Shown here in pieces: positions 37,574-49,390 of a stretch of 64,000 nucleotides of DNA (position 1 is its first letter; each line of letters begins with the position of its first letter). The translations under genes and the position numbers were made by a program. The DNA is from Saturnia japonica (Eukaryota > Arthropoda > Insecta > Lepidoptera > Saturniidae). The notes beneath the pieces are model-generated. The model had not been told where the DNA came from, made no database searches, and saw only the letters and a list, made by a program, of their open reading frames with translations. The DNA is taken from positions 8,556,001 through 8,620,000 of the forward strand of contig CM065304.1 of assembly GCA_033032175.1 (NCBI GenBank). Direction: 5' to 3'.

Positions 37574-38776
37574 TTAGGTCGGGGAAAAAGTGTTTTCGCA
37601 TAACGTAGGTATAGAATTGTTATAAAGTTTCTTTGGTGGGTAAAAAGGTTACATTAATAAGAAAAAAAAAAAGTTGTTTCCCGCTATTTTTCATTTGTAT
37701 TTCTTTCTGTAAAAATGAGTGAATCTAATGAAGAAATTCGATACGTTTTAAAATATTATTACAAAAAAGGCAAAACTGCAACTTATGCTGCGAAAAAAAT
37801 TTGATGTTTATGGACGTAATGCAGTGTCAGTAAGAGTAGCACAAAGTTGGTTCAAACGTTTTCAGTCCTTAAATTTTGATGTTAAAGATGCACCTCGCTC
37901 TGGTCGCCCTGTTACGAATAAAATGGACGCCATTTTTGAAAAAGTGGAGCAAGATCGGCATATCGGTAGTTACGATGTAGTTGAAGAATTGGAAATTGAA
38001 CATAAAACAGTTTTAAACGTTTTTAAGAAAGCTGGCTATACCAAAAAGTTCGATATTTGGGTGCCACACGAGCTCACTGAAAGAAACCTAATGAATCGTG
38101 TACTCATTTGCGATTCATTATTGAGACGTAATGAAACCGAGCCATTTTTGAAGAGATTGATAACTGACGATGAAAAGTGAATCACGTACGACAAAAACGT
38201 GCGAAAAAGGTTTTGGTCTAAGGTCGGCCAGGCTTCACAGACTGTGGCTAAACCTGGGCTAACCCGAAATAAGGTGATGATGTGTGTATGGTGGGACTGG
38301 AAGGGTATTATGAGCTTTTACCGCCGGGCAAAAGCATCGATTCGGATCTCTACTACCAACAACTGATGAGATTAAAGGAAGCAGTTGAGAGAAATCGGCC
38401 GGAATTGATCAACAGGAAGAGTGTGGTCTTTCATCACGGTAACGCTAGATCACACACATCTTTAGCCACTCAGCAAAAACTAAGAGTGTTTACCATATAC
38501 ACCTGACCTGGCCCCTTCAAATTTTTACCTGTTTCGGTATGTTCAGAATTCTTTAGAATATTTAAGGTTAACATCAAGAGAGGACTGCCAAAATTATATG
38601 TCGCGTTTTTTCTATCAGAACCCCAAAGTTTCTACAGAACAGGATCATGTCTCTACCTACAAAATGGCAGAAAATCATCAAACAAAACGGCACATAAATA
38701 CTGTAAATAAACTTTGAAAAAAAAATGTCTTAAGTTTTAGTATAAAAATTGCGAAAAAACTTTTTCCCCGACCTAA
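37574..38776 (+). mobile_element. mariner transposon 2
   Basis: 1203 bp with clear inverted ends: TTAGGTCGGGGAAAAAGTG on the left and its near-perfect mirror CTTTTTCCCCGACCTAA on the right. TA duplications lie at 37572-37573 and 38777-38778. It encloses one dead transposase. Confidence 0.88.
37716..38696 (+). pseudogene. mariner transposase, heavily damaged
   Basis: The start MSESNEEIRYVLKYYYKKG at 37716 is followed by a frameshift near 37795. The helix-turn-helix and linker (IWVPHELTERN) are readable, then LITDDEK with the usual Trp replaced by TGA at 38178-38180, VWWDWKGI near 38290, VFHHGNARSH near 38428-38457 (second catalytic Asp replaced by Gly) and DLAPSNFYLF near 38510 (third catalytic Asp replaced by Asn). 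Several frameshifts follow. Two of three catalytic residues are lost, so the copy is old and inactive. It is a different mariner lineage from the one at 6861. Confidence 0.88.
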
Positions 38777-39722
38777 TATTACCAGATTTTTTTTATTGCG
38801 TACACTTCTATCAGCCATCTGATAAGTAGTGACAGTAAATTTGTACAATTCAAATATTATAAAGATGCGTATAAACATGAAATTATAAATATCAATACAA
38901 AGATTTATTCATTTGTATATTAAAATTTTGCAACGTAGTTTACAAATAACTTATTATAAGAATATCATAGTTCATAATAGTTGAAGAACATTTTCTTCTT
39001 CTTAATTGATCAGTTGTTATATTCTTAAAAGTGTGGTAGTCAAATTTGAATGCCCATTATCAATCAAATATCATGAAAATATCAAAGATAAGGAAGGAAT
39101 GGAAAATACCCTTGGAGTGTAACATTGGCTACCATAAGAAATATTTCAAAAATATGTTACTATCATTAATATTAAAAGCAGAAACTTAATAATTGCGGCA
39201 TATTATAAAATGACAGTTAATAGAGAAAAAAAACCTATCACGAGTTTCGGCTAGTATCCCACTGTGACGGAGTTTGGTGATTCGAGTTGTATGATATACG
39301 ACTATAGAAAACACTTTGTTGTTCCATAATCTAAAATCAACTTTAAATCTCGACAATAAAGTTGAATTAAGTTTGCAAAAAAAACTATTTATTAAAAACT
39401 ATGCGGTGTTAATAATAAAGGATACGTTTAGATTTTAAGGCATTGGTAAGAAATCAAAGAACGTGGCAGATGCCACCCCCGACAGCTAGTTTTAATGGTA
39501 ACAATAAGTTATGAAAAAGAATTCGATTAATGTTTTAAAGATTAAACAATCGTTATAAAAACTTTTGGTTTGATAAAATCCGATTGTTTTTTATAACTGA
39601 AGAACACTTTAATGAGAATACCTAAGAATATATTTAATTTATATACAATATATAAAAATTGATATATGTATATTATTAAATCCCGTATCCTTAACATTAC
39701 ATTTTGTGTAGAATTATTTAGT
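38777..39722. other. Unassigned flank
   Basis: AT-rich, with no recognised gene or element. Confidence 0.4.
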
Positions 39723-39785
39723 TGTGACCACGTCTCAGTACCATAAGTCATCACTGGCAACACACACTGGTCAAGAACTTTATTT
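39723..39785 (-). pseudogene. RTE-like reverse transcriptase scrap
   Basis: The minus strand gives NKVLDQCVLPVMTYGTETW, a strongly conserved motif of the reverse-transcriptase C-terminal region in RTE-like elements. About 20 codons remain. Confidence 0.75.
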
Positions 39786-39789
39786 CGAC

Positions 39790-39995
39790 TTTAATATATT
39801 ACCTCATTGCCTCGTAAGACTAGTAGCCGTAAGCGCGACTCTTATGCTCGAGGTCCCAGGTTCGATTTACAAGTCGAGCAAAGTGTTATTGGGGTTTTAT
39901 ATGAAATTATCATTAGCAGCGCTACTAACAGGCTTGCCCCTATAACATGGGACCTAAAAAATATACCCTTCGAACTGTGGGTGCAAACGTGATGG
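39790..39995 (+). repeat. tRNA-derived SINE-like repeat
   Basis: CTCGAGGTCCCAGGTTCGATT contains a good polymerase III B box (GGTTCGATT, near 39859). Upstream TAGCCGTAAGCGCGAC could be a decayed A box. The following GTGTTATTGGGGTTTTAT and CTTGCCCCTATAACATGGGA fit the body of a common insect SINE, from memory. It directly abuts the reverse-transcriptase scrap. Confidence 0.55.
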
Positions 39996-41686
39996 TATCA
40001 TACGTATTTCAACGATATAAATAAAAAGAAAATATATTGTATAAGAATTTTTCTAGTGTATTGATGAGCTTATATCATAATATGACTTTAATCGTTAGGA
40101 GTCTAATGTTGTTTACGTTATACTTACCGGCCCGGCAGACGTAGTGCTACTCTAAAATCAAAACCTCGACCACAGCGCGCCACCTATTGTGATAAGCACC
40201 TTTCTTTCTCGGCCGATTGATAGTTGAAGAAAAGTACGAAACTATTAACAATAATATATACTTTTCTTTGAGAGGGTACGATGGTCTTTGACGCTTTGTA
40301 AGGACTATTAATAAAGCTTACATTACACGAAGAAGCTTTCGCTTTGCTCACTATTCTCATGTTAATGCCAGATTTAAAGTCCGATTGATTTCATATAAAC
40401 ACAATATTTATTTAAATGATCATTTATATACATAGCGTGATTGCGCCAACAAAATCCGCTATTCAAATATCTCACTTTTCAAGAGAGTTAAAAACTTTTT
40501 TTGGGATGACAAGGGCAGCTGGCAGTTGCCCTTCACTAGCAGTGTCGATAATCTGAGTACTAGCTGACTTGGCTGGCAGCTTTATGTGTAGTAAATATGA
40601 GTGTTGATAATTTTAACGAACATCTTGAAGACACTGTCAAATGAGTTTCAAATATTTCTAGAGAAGATAATACTGTAGCGAGTTGCAGAACTACAGTCCT
40701 AAATGAGGCGAATCATACGTTTTTACTTCTGAAGAATAAGTTTAAATAATTCGTTTGCCTTTATTTGCCATTTTTTAAATTTCTTCTTCTGAATATCTAT
40801 TTCATTTTCAACCCAGAAGTCTTCTAAGTCTTCTTAATAGTACCTACCTATAAGAAATATCCCATGTCACACAGAAACACAGGGTTATTCATCCCTAAAA
40901 TTATAACAATGCAGACCGATGTAATTCAGACAGATACCTACATTTTGACGTACGAATTGGATATATATGACTTAGTGATATTCGCACGCTTACTGCGAAA
41001 TAATTTTTTCTGTCCACAGATTCCAAACGGAATTTGAACTCGAATCAGTGTGGGAGCGAGCTTTCGTTTTTCAAAATGTTGTCTGTTTTTCTGTTTTTTG
41101 TTTTAAGAATATGGTTAATGTTTTAATAAAATTAACGATTTGAACAAAGTAGTAAAACTTCGTATTTCGTTTATAAATATTAAGAAACTCTTATTATTTA
41201 TTTTGTCACATAGTCATTTTGTTGCCAAATTAGATGGCAGATGTGAATAACTGTTGTGTGAGGACCTTCATTTTGAGGTCAAATTTAACAACTTTCATAA
41301 GCGAATAGTTTGACGCGTTTAAGGCGAATGTCCTTATTACAATATATTAGAAATAAAGTTATATCTGGTCAAGTTTCCGGTTCTTCTCGGCGACATGGAT
41401 GCTTCTAGAACCGGTGGTATTTTTTATGTTCCAAAACACTTTTTTCAAATTAAACATGAATAAAGATTTATTTTTTATATGTAAATTTAAATATTCAAAT
41501 GAAATGAAACTCTATTTAATGCAATATGATAATAATTTTAGTTGAATATGTGTAAAATATAAATACCTATATAACTATGAGAAATTTGAATAAAAATGTA
41601 AATATATAATTTAGACGAATTTTAAAAAAAGCTTAAGACTTCAAAACACGTAGATTCAAAATAAATCACACAATCATGATCATACA
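39996..41686. other. Unassigned flank
   Basis: A GC-richer patch at 40127-40215 (CCGGCCCGGCAGACGTAGTG) and another at 40500-40580 are probably repeat scraps. No gene. Confidence 0.35.
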
Positions 41687-42195
41687 TCTATACAATTAAT
41701 AAAATTGAAATGTCTGTTTGTAATGTCAAAACAACAGTTTTTTACTAAACGCATATTAAAGTATATACGATACCTATAATATACAACATTTTTAAACTTT
41801 TGTCTATCTGTCTGTTTGTGCCGGGTAAACCTCCGAAACTGATATACCAATTATGACAGGACTTTCACTGGTAGACAGCTGATGTTATAAGGAGTTACTT
41901 AGACTACTTTTATTTTGGAAAAAGATATTGGTTCCGCGCAAATAAAATAAAAACTTTTCATGGTGAATCAATTCGGGCGCTTAAATGGCTTACGCTGAGT
42001 AAGCCATAGGAGATATATCAAATTAATGTAATACATAATTGTAGAAATTAAAAATACATACAAAAAAGTCGGCGAGAGAATATGTTTATCTTCTAAAAGA
42101 CACTCACAATAAACATTTTTGTCCTTAAAATAACCGGGTGTGACCGATCAATACCATTCTGCAGTCTACGTGAGCGAAGCTGCGGGCACAGCTAT
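41687..42195 (+). mobile_element. Helitron, family D, near full length
   Basis: The 5' end is A|TCTATACAATTAATAAAATT. The inside has GTCTGTTTGTAATGTC, GACAGGACTTTCACTGGTAG and TGGCTTACGCTGAGTAAGCC. The 3' end is GTGAGCGAAGCTGCGGGCAC-AGCTAT, a slightly mutated CTRR terminus. 509 bp, non-coding. Confidence 0.8.
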
Positions 42196-44899
42196 TCAAC
42201 AATATAAACGACAATGACGACCAAGAAAGTACCAAGTGTGACCATCATCATAAAAGCTACCATAATCGACCTGCCTCCCCGGTCGACACACATAAATCAC
42301 TGATGTAAAAACCTTACCACACGGACATCAAACGACGAATAAAATCAGAAATAAAACTACAACACGGCATGCCTTTGTCTTACTCGTGTCTACAACAGGC
42401 TTTATCTTTTGTACGCCATGGCCCGTTCTTTGGATTAAGAAAAAAAAAATAACGCCGAGGGAAACATGGCGCGCGCAGGTAACTTGACCATTTTGTTTCT
42501 CATTTTTATTATTATTTTTCAATAATTCGCCAGTTTTATTGCTTGTTAGTTGATTTGTTACGATGTTCATACTAATAATTAAAACAACATAGAATCACCG
42601 GTAGCAATACCTATATGTTTTTTTGATTGTTTATAATTAAAATGTTTAAAATTTTGGTTACTATATGGTTGGTCAATTAACACGCCACAAACATGGCCGT
42701 GTACTTGTCTACAGTTTGCCAGATTGCAGACTTTCATGGCTGCTGCTCCGATCTTTAGGGTCACAGCGATAAGTTGTATAACCAATAAATATACTATAAA
42801 AAGCAAAAAAAAAAACAACTCAAATCTTACGGGTAGTTTTAGAGATAAGCGCATTCAAATAAATAAACAAACAAAAAAATATAAATATAAATATATATTT
42901 AAAATATTAAGGTATTATAACAAGAATATTTAATTAATTACAAGACACTGCCGATCATGGTAGGCAATCATCTAAGGTGTTTCTACATTCTGAGCATCTA
43001 GAATGCATAAGAGTTCAAAACACAGGAAACATGGCCACAACCTACCTACTCAATCATAAATATCATCTACGATATTTTTTATGCAAACGAAACATGTCAA
43101 AAAAAATCTAATTTATTTTATTATTTGTATAATTAACAATTTCCTGTGTTCCAATGAATATTTAAAAATTCTGTAACTTGAATTCATCGTTGGTATCTCA
43201 GACTCATTCATCTATATATAGATTTTTAAAATAATTTTAAAATGACGTCGTATTCATAGAGATATATACATAAATATCACACTGGATGTTAGTAATAAAG
43301 TCTAGTTTTATAACTTAAGCTGTTAATGACTGTATATTATTTATAAATGCCGCTAATTTGTCAACAAATAAATTTTAAATTTTATGTTAGTTTTTCTACA
43401 TTTTAGAGGGCAACCAAACACATCATCAACAGTGAACAATCATGTATTAGATATGACTAGCGATCGCCCTAAGTTCGAAATTCGAGCTGCGACTTTTTGA
43501 TCATAGACTATTTTCTGTTTGACATTTATAAACAATGAGTATTATCTACATCACTTGCTATCACTTTTCGTTGATTGACAATGTTAATATTTTGGGAGGT
43601 CTAAGTTCAATGGAACTGGTCGAGTTAGGAATCACAGTATTAATTTATTTAATTTATGCAAAATCTCAGTCTTTCATGCACGCAATACGCTTAATAAGGT
43701 ACCGAAAGCTTTTGCTTCACGTATTAATATATAGATATATAGCTGGCCCATTTTCAGTAGTCAATAAACTCACTACTAGTGTTGGTAAAATATTCGTTAA
43801 CAATCGTATAATCAACGAATGATCTATTCAAGCTCGTCAAGGTGGTATTGATAATGCACGGAAACCGTCGAAACACATGGATTAATTTTTTTTTCATCTC
43901 AGTACTTGCTGGCATATTATATTCCGGACTAAATATGGTCGATAGTCAACCCATTAAATGATTCCTTTTTTTTAAACAATCGATTGTTCAAAAAACCGAT
44001 GTTTTACACAACACCACCATGCCACCTATTGCGTTCACGGATAGAATAAAATCCTTTTCTTTGAATATACAGTTAGATTTACCAACTTTCATGGTGATTG
44101 GTCAAACGGTGTTGGAGTTTCGATAAAAAAAAATATTATGTGATTATGAGCTCAATCGTTCAAGTCATGTATAATTTACACGATCACTTACAGACGCACA
44201 TAAGATTTTTATATATAAAATCATAAATGATTTCTTGGAAATGGCTCTAACGACTTGGATGAAATTTTGTAATTAGTTAATAGAACTAAAAATAACGTTC
44301 ATAACAAAAAAAAACCATCTAAACTGTTACATCTTAGTTCCACAGTAACAAATATGAAGATTATCAAAACAATTAAATACAAAATTCAGTCTCTAGAAAG
44401 GATATTTCATAATATTCAGATTTTAAATTCTCATAAGAAACAATTAAAATCACTCATATGCCGAAAATCAACTGAGATAAATTTTAAATTTAACTTATTG
44501 ACATATTATAAATATTATTTAATTTGGTGCAAAAGAAATACAAAAATAACCATACCGACTATGTTTCCACCTTCTAATTTTACCGAGAAATTGTCTTGTA
44601 CCATGCCGTCTTAACCATTACAGAGTTGTTGGAATTGTAAGTAATTTCTATCGCGACTCATACTCATAGCAGTTAATGTCAAATTATTTTTACTGCCCGC
44701 TCCTTTGCTGAGAGTAATCACGTTAAGTGCTACCATGGCTCTAGTGATGCACACATGATTAGTTAACGAATGTCGATATCGATCGTTTCATTAACATTTT
44801 TTTACCTTTGGTTAATTGACGGACTTCGTTGAAGATGTCATGAAGAACATAATAATCAGTTCTATCGCAACGTAAAGTTAATATTCCTAAAACTATGAG
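42196..44899. other. Unassigned flank with a Helitron scrap
   Basis: About 42665-42800 carries minus-oriented family B text (CTACAGTTTGCCAGATTGC, TTTAGGGTCACAGC). The 95-codon plus frame at 43535-43822 and the 86-codon frame at 44354-44614 match nothing I know and have no supporting context. The rest is AT-rich. Confidence 0.35.
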
Positions 44900-45160
44900 T
44901 TAACATTAATCACAAAGCTCTACAAATCTTAGCTGGTTTGTATTTACGTTTTGGAGTAATCATTAACCGGCTGCTACTTCTGAGGAGTGCATTGGAATGC
45001 CTCGTGTGTACCAATGTGTGTAAGCAACCACAGTTTTTGGAGTGGAATACTGCAACGCGAACACTGAAAATACTGTCTGAAATATATGTCTGCAGTATCT
45101 GCTGTGTTCTGCAATCGAAACTTGCACAGCAACAACCCGAATTTGACAAGTGACTAAGTG
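44900..45160. other. GC-richer patch with overlapping open frames, unknown
   Basis: About 260 bp less AT-rich than the flanks, open on both strands (44938-45153 plus, 44910-45149 minus). Neither translation is recognised. It could be a decayed transposon coding segment. Confidence 0.25.
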
Positions 45161-46739
45161 GCCGAAAATGGTATCACGGTAAGCTTAGAAATGAAACGGG
45201 TCTTATACATATTATGGCTATAGAATACACGTATAAATAGTTGTTTAGCAATCAATTTTCAACTTACATGTGGCAGCTAGTTATAGTAGAACAAGTTTGT
45301 GCGAGATCGTCCCATATGAGAAACATTGGCGGGGACGAGGTAGTAGGATATTATGATACTACGCAACTATAATGTAAACAGTATGTCGTCTTGGCAGTGT
45401 TCTTTATATAATAACTTAAAGCCGCTTGGTAGAGAACACGCAACAGGGCTGCCCTCTGAGTGTAATTCTTAGGTTACCTACTTACGTATCTGATATTGCA
45501 TTATGTAAAATGTTATTATTATCTTTTCATCAAAATATATTCTCTACTAGAAATCTTGTAAGTTTTAATTTAAATTATTTCTACTTGGGTTTTATTTCGT
45601 GTTTCAAAAGTGATTGTGAGGTAGTAAGAAATGAATGTACATTTTTTAAATAAAATTTTAATTTTTTGCCTAAAGTTTAATTAATTAAAAACAATTTTAA
45701 ATGCTGGGAAGTAAGTAATATAATATTTCGTCATTAGCTATAAATTGAGTAATCGCGACTACTGTATACTGAAGTTTACCTAGATTTCATTTTGGCCGTT
45801 TGTATGAAGACGTAATACTGTTTACTTCAGTGTACAGTGACTTGCGCGCCTACGTCACGCAATTGCGTTTCCCTTCTCCAATACATTACTTTCCCCAGTT
45901 GTCGGCTATTGTACCTCGTTCCCGCCAACGTCTGTCTGAAAGATAGGATGGTCTCGCGCAAAGTTCTTCGACTATAGTATTATAAATTTTATAATCACAT
46001 TTTCGAACCAGCACCGATCAACGTACTTTCAAAATGCATTATTACTGGGCCATCATTACTTTAACATAACGATTTTATTATATTATAGTTTTACTCGGGA
46101 ACCTCTTATACGGTTCACGTAATATTTTCATTTCCTAGATAAACAAGTTTCTTGGACCAGGTTATAACAGTTTATTAAACATGTTTTATTACGGTAGACT
46201 TTAAACTTTAAACTTAAACTTACCACCAGCTTACAACCCGTCGCCTAAATCGATAAAAAGGGAACAACAAGTAGGTTATTTCAGGCGAACGAAATCGCTG
46301 ATGGGTCTTATATTATTAGTGGATCTTACATTTTAAGTAATTTTAACATTTTGTGAGATTATTATATTTATTTATAATGTGCAAAGAATATCGATATTTT
46401 ATAATAATTAGAAACGGCTTTCACATCACTTAATAGATTACAAACAGATAGCGGGGTGTTCTATGTTTAGATTTTTATTCCTATAATCTAGGCTATGGTT
46501 AGCTTAGGCTGTACTATTTTCAATCAAATAAATTAACTGGAAATAGTATTTTTTATATGCAGTATTGGTATTTTCATAATTTTTATTATTCCTTTGCGGA
46601 ATTAAAGCCTTAGGTTTATTTTACATTTTCATTAGTAATTCAAAATGATTTCAACACTACATGAATATAGCTTTTAGAATATTATAGATACATATTATAA
46701 TACAGGTTATCTATACCTAGCATAGTTGTCATTATAAAA
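45161..46739. other. Unassigned flank
   Basis: Positions 45838-45990 form a CpG-richer patch (TTGCGCGCCTACGTCACGC, CTCGTTCCCGCCAACGTC). The remainder is AT-rich. No gene. Confidence 0.35.
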
Positions 46740-46935
46740 TCCAATGCATACTAATATTATAAATGTGAAAGTAATTCTGTCTGTCTGCCACATTTTCACC
46801 CCTAAACCGCTGAACCAATTTTGATGAATTTATTATATTGAGATAGAATATATATTGGGAAAGGACATAGGCTACTTTTTGTACCGAAAATAAAACTTTA
46901 AGAGTAGAAAATAAGGGATGAAATTTGTAAGAACA
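46740..46935 (+). mobile_element. Helitron 5' fragment, family E
   Basis: ATACTAATATTATAAATGTG, CTGTCTGTCTGCCAC, AACCGCTGAACCAATTTTGA and GGGAAAGGACATAGGCTACT follow the familiar order of a common lepidopteran Helitron 5' region. It is truncated near 46935. Confidence 0.7.
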
Positions 46936-47190
46936 AAATATAGGAACACCAATGCGCATGCGCGGTACTGGTGAAATGACATCGGCTGCCATTTGTCTAA
47001 AAGGTTTTTATTTGTTTCAATATTTTACCACGTTTAATGTTAATTATTAACATTGGTGTTTAAATAGGATATGAACCTGTTTTTCAGTTTGAAGCGTCAG
47101 TAGTATTTACTGAAACAATATTTACTTGTGATATAAAACGTATTTGATGTCAGCTGATATTGACGTAGAACTTTTAAATATAATCACGGT

Positions 47191-48465
47191 ATGGAACTTT
47201 CAATTATTTTAGTAGAAAACATGGTTGAGTTAACATGGTCTGATATTTCTAAGCACCTTACATTGACATTGGTTGATAAAGCGTTCAAGTTACGAACGAA
47301 TAGTGAAGATGATGTTCTATCTGTGGATATTTCTAGAGCGGCTCCGGCTGGTGAAGGTGTTATAAGTGCTGTATACAGGATTAGTGCTGTCGGCAAAAGG
47401 CACACCGCCTTGTTTATTGCGAAACGCCTAATTAAAGCCCCTTGTTAAGAAAATCTCTTAACTGTACGAATTGCTTTAAGCGAGAAGCGTTGTTTTTTTC
47501 GAAAATTTTACCACTATTCTTCGAATTCCAAAAATCCTTAGGAGGAAAGGAAGATATACAGCATAGCGTACCGATATGCTACGGTTATCTTCTCGATGGT
47601 TCAAATGATTATATTTTAATGGAAGACTTATCTGAAAGTGATTTCAAATCAACATAATGAAAAACCAAGGAAACAAGAAAGAGATTATTATACTTTAAAA
47701 GTTCTTGCACATTTGCATGCGATATCTCTAGCTTTGCGTGTTAAGAATCCTGATGCTTTTACTAAAATAGCAAATTTGATACCCGAAATTTATTATACTG
47801 AAGAAAATTGTGACTGATACGCCCCATTTCTACAAAATGCTATGGCAATAGACAGTGAAGAAATGAATCAGTGTATAGATGATTTAAGCATTTACTATAG
47901 AAAGTTTGATGATATGGTGAAACACGATTTTTACAAATAGCTCATTAATATATGTTCGACGTATGGCAATCATCCAGTATTGTGTTACGGGGATGCTTGG
48001 TGTCCAAATTTTCTTGTCTCTAAGCAGAGGGCTTTAGCTATCGACTTTCAACTTGTAAGATGTACGTCACTTGCAACGGATTTGGCTTATTTAATATTTT
48101 TATGCAGCAATTTGTGTTGTAACAAAGACGATTTTGTAAAAGCTGTTAACATAAATTATAGTTATCTAGAATATTATTTAAAAGATTTGGGACTGAATGA
48201 AGAAGATGTGTTTACTCGTCAAGATTTAAATGATTAATTGAAAAAATATGGAAAATTTGGTATAATAGCATGTTTGACGTCTATACCATTATTGGCTGGT
48301 CAGCGGTGTGATATACATTAGAAAATTTTGAAACAAAATTTTCTGGATTGCATAAAATACCGTTGGAAAAACTTTGGCCATTAACTCCTATAACATCAAA
48401 GGAAGATAAAATGCGATTGGTGAACGCTGTAAGAACTGCGGTAGATACTGGATTAATTTAATAAT
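47191..48465 (+). pseudogene. Ecdysteroid-kinase-like (CHK/EcKinase) pseudogene
   Basis: A degenerate copy of an insect EcKinase family gene; members are thought to phosphorylate small molecules such as ecdysteroids. In order: MELSIILVENMVELTWSD at 47191, VLSVDISRAAPAGEG, FKREALFFSKILPLFFEFQ (47490-47535), YILMEDLSESDFK (47610), VLAHLHAISLALRV (47700), LCYGDAWCPNFL (47981-48016; the usual catalytic HGD is YGD), AIDFQLVRCTSLATDLAYL (48037), and a C-terminus RLVNAVRTAVDTGLI ending near 48462. Breaks: frame changes near 47440, 47657 and 48320, plus in-frame stops near 47816, 47938, 48235 and 48318. No introns are evident over 1.2 kb, so a retrocopy is possible, but no poly(A) tail is seen. Confidence 0.83.
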
Positions 48466-49065
48466 TATGAAATTATTGTTTTCTTATTAGCATTGATCTT
48501 TATAGTTTTAGACATATTATAAAACATTTAAAAAGTAACTGTATGTAAACTAAATTAAAATATTGATTACATAATGTTTCCATTCATAATTTCAGTGACT
48601 TTTTAAATTTACTAATTAAAACGTACTACTTACAGAGGATATATTATTAAAGCTTCTATGTAAATATAACGTATACAACGTATATAACGTTTTTGTTTAT
48701 ACATTACAGAGTTGAACATTTACATAAAAAGTTAAAACCCCATTAACCATTTCATGTTAACATTACAGTTAAAGTATAAATTATCTCTGATACAGAGGCC
48801 CCGCGAACTAATTTGTATAGAAATACCTACTATACAAAAAAACACCTGTATCTGTACACAGATAAGCCTGTAGATGAGTCGACAGTACATCGGAATGTAC
48901 GGACTCGTGACCGCTAGACAGCCGAAAACTAATTATCGCTGCGATGTCGGCGCGTTAACCGGCGACCACTTAGAATAACCGACCGAAGGCTTTCAACTCG
49001 TGTACAACCAATATACTTGATACATGTATTTCAAATTCTCAATAACGCTAGTAATTTTTACATTT
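48466..49065. other. Unassigned flank
   Basis: AT-rich, with a somewhat GC-richer patch at 48885-49000. No gene or element recognised. Confidence 0.4.
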
Positions 49066-49139
49066 ATCTTTAAGCGATATTCTTTCGGGGGATATATATA
49101 AACAACATGGAACTCAATATTTTTTTAGCCTTTAGGTAC

Positions 49140-49390
49140 TGATCGTTGAATGGATTTTAGATTATTGGGTATGGGCATGTCAAGAAAAGGAATGAAAGTC
49201 ATATGACTAGAAAAGAGTTAAGTGTACGAATATAGGAGTAGAGGAAGGTCAAAGAAGGTATGAATGGATTGTGTGAAGAGTGGTATATGTACAAAAGGTG
49301 TGAATAATGAGATGACAGCTGATAGAGAATAATGAAAGTAGAAAACATTTTGTGCCAATCCTACTTAGATGGTAAGAAGAAAAAGAACTA
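49140..49390 (+). pseudogene. RTE-like 3' fragment, family 1 (copy 1)
   Basis: Reads YGHVKKRNESHMTRKELS, then YRSRGRSKK, MDCVKSG, GVNNEMTADRE and TFCANPT with stops between: the same element type as at 5720. The following mariner inserted at or next to its GAAGAAAAAG tail. Confidence 0.72.

Noticed and set aside
43535..43822. 95-codon plus-strand frame
   Set aside because: No recognisable domain, AT-driven composition, no splice or promoter context; insufficient to call a gene.
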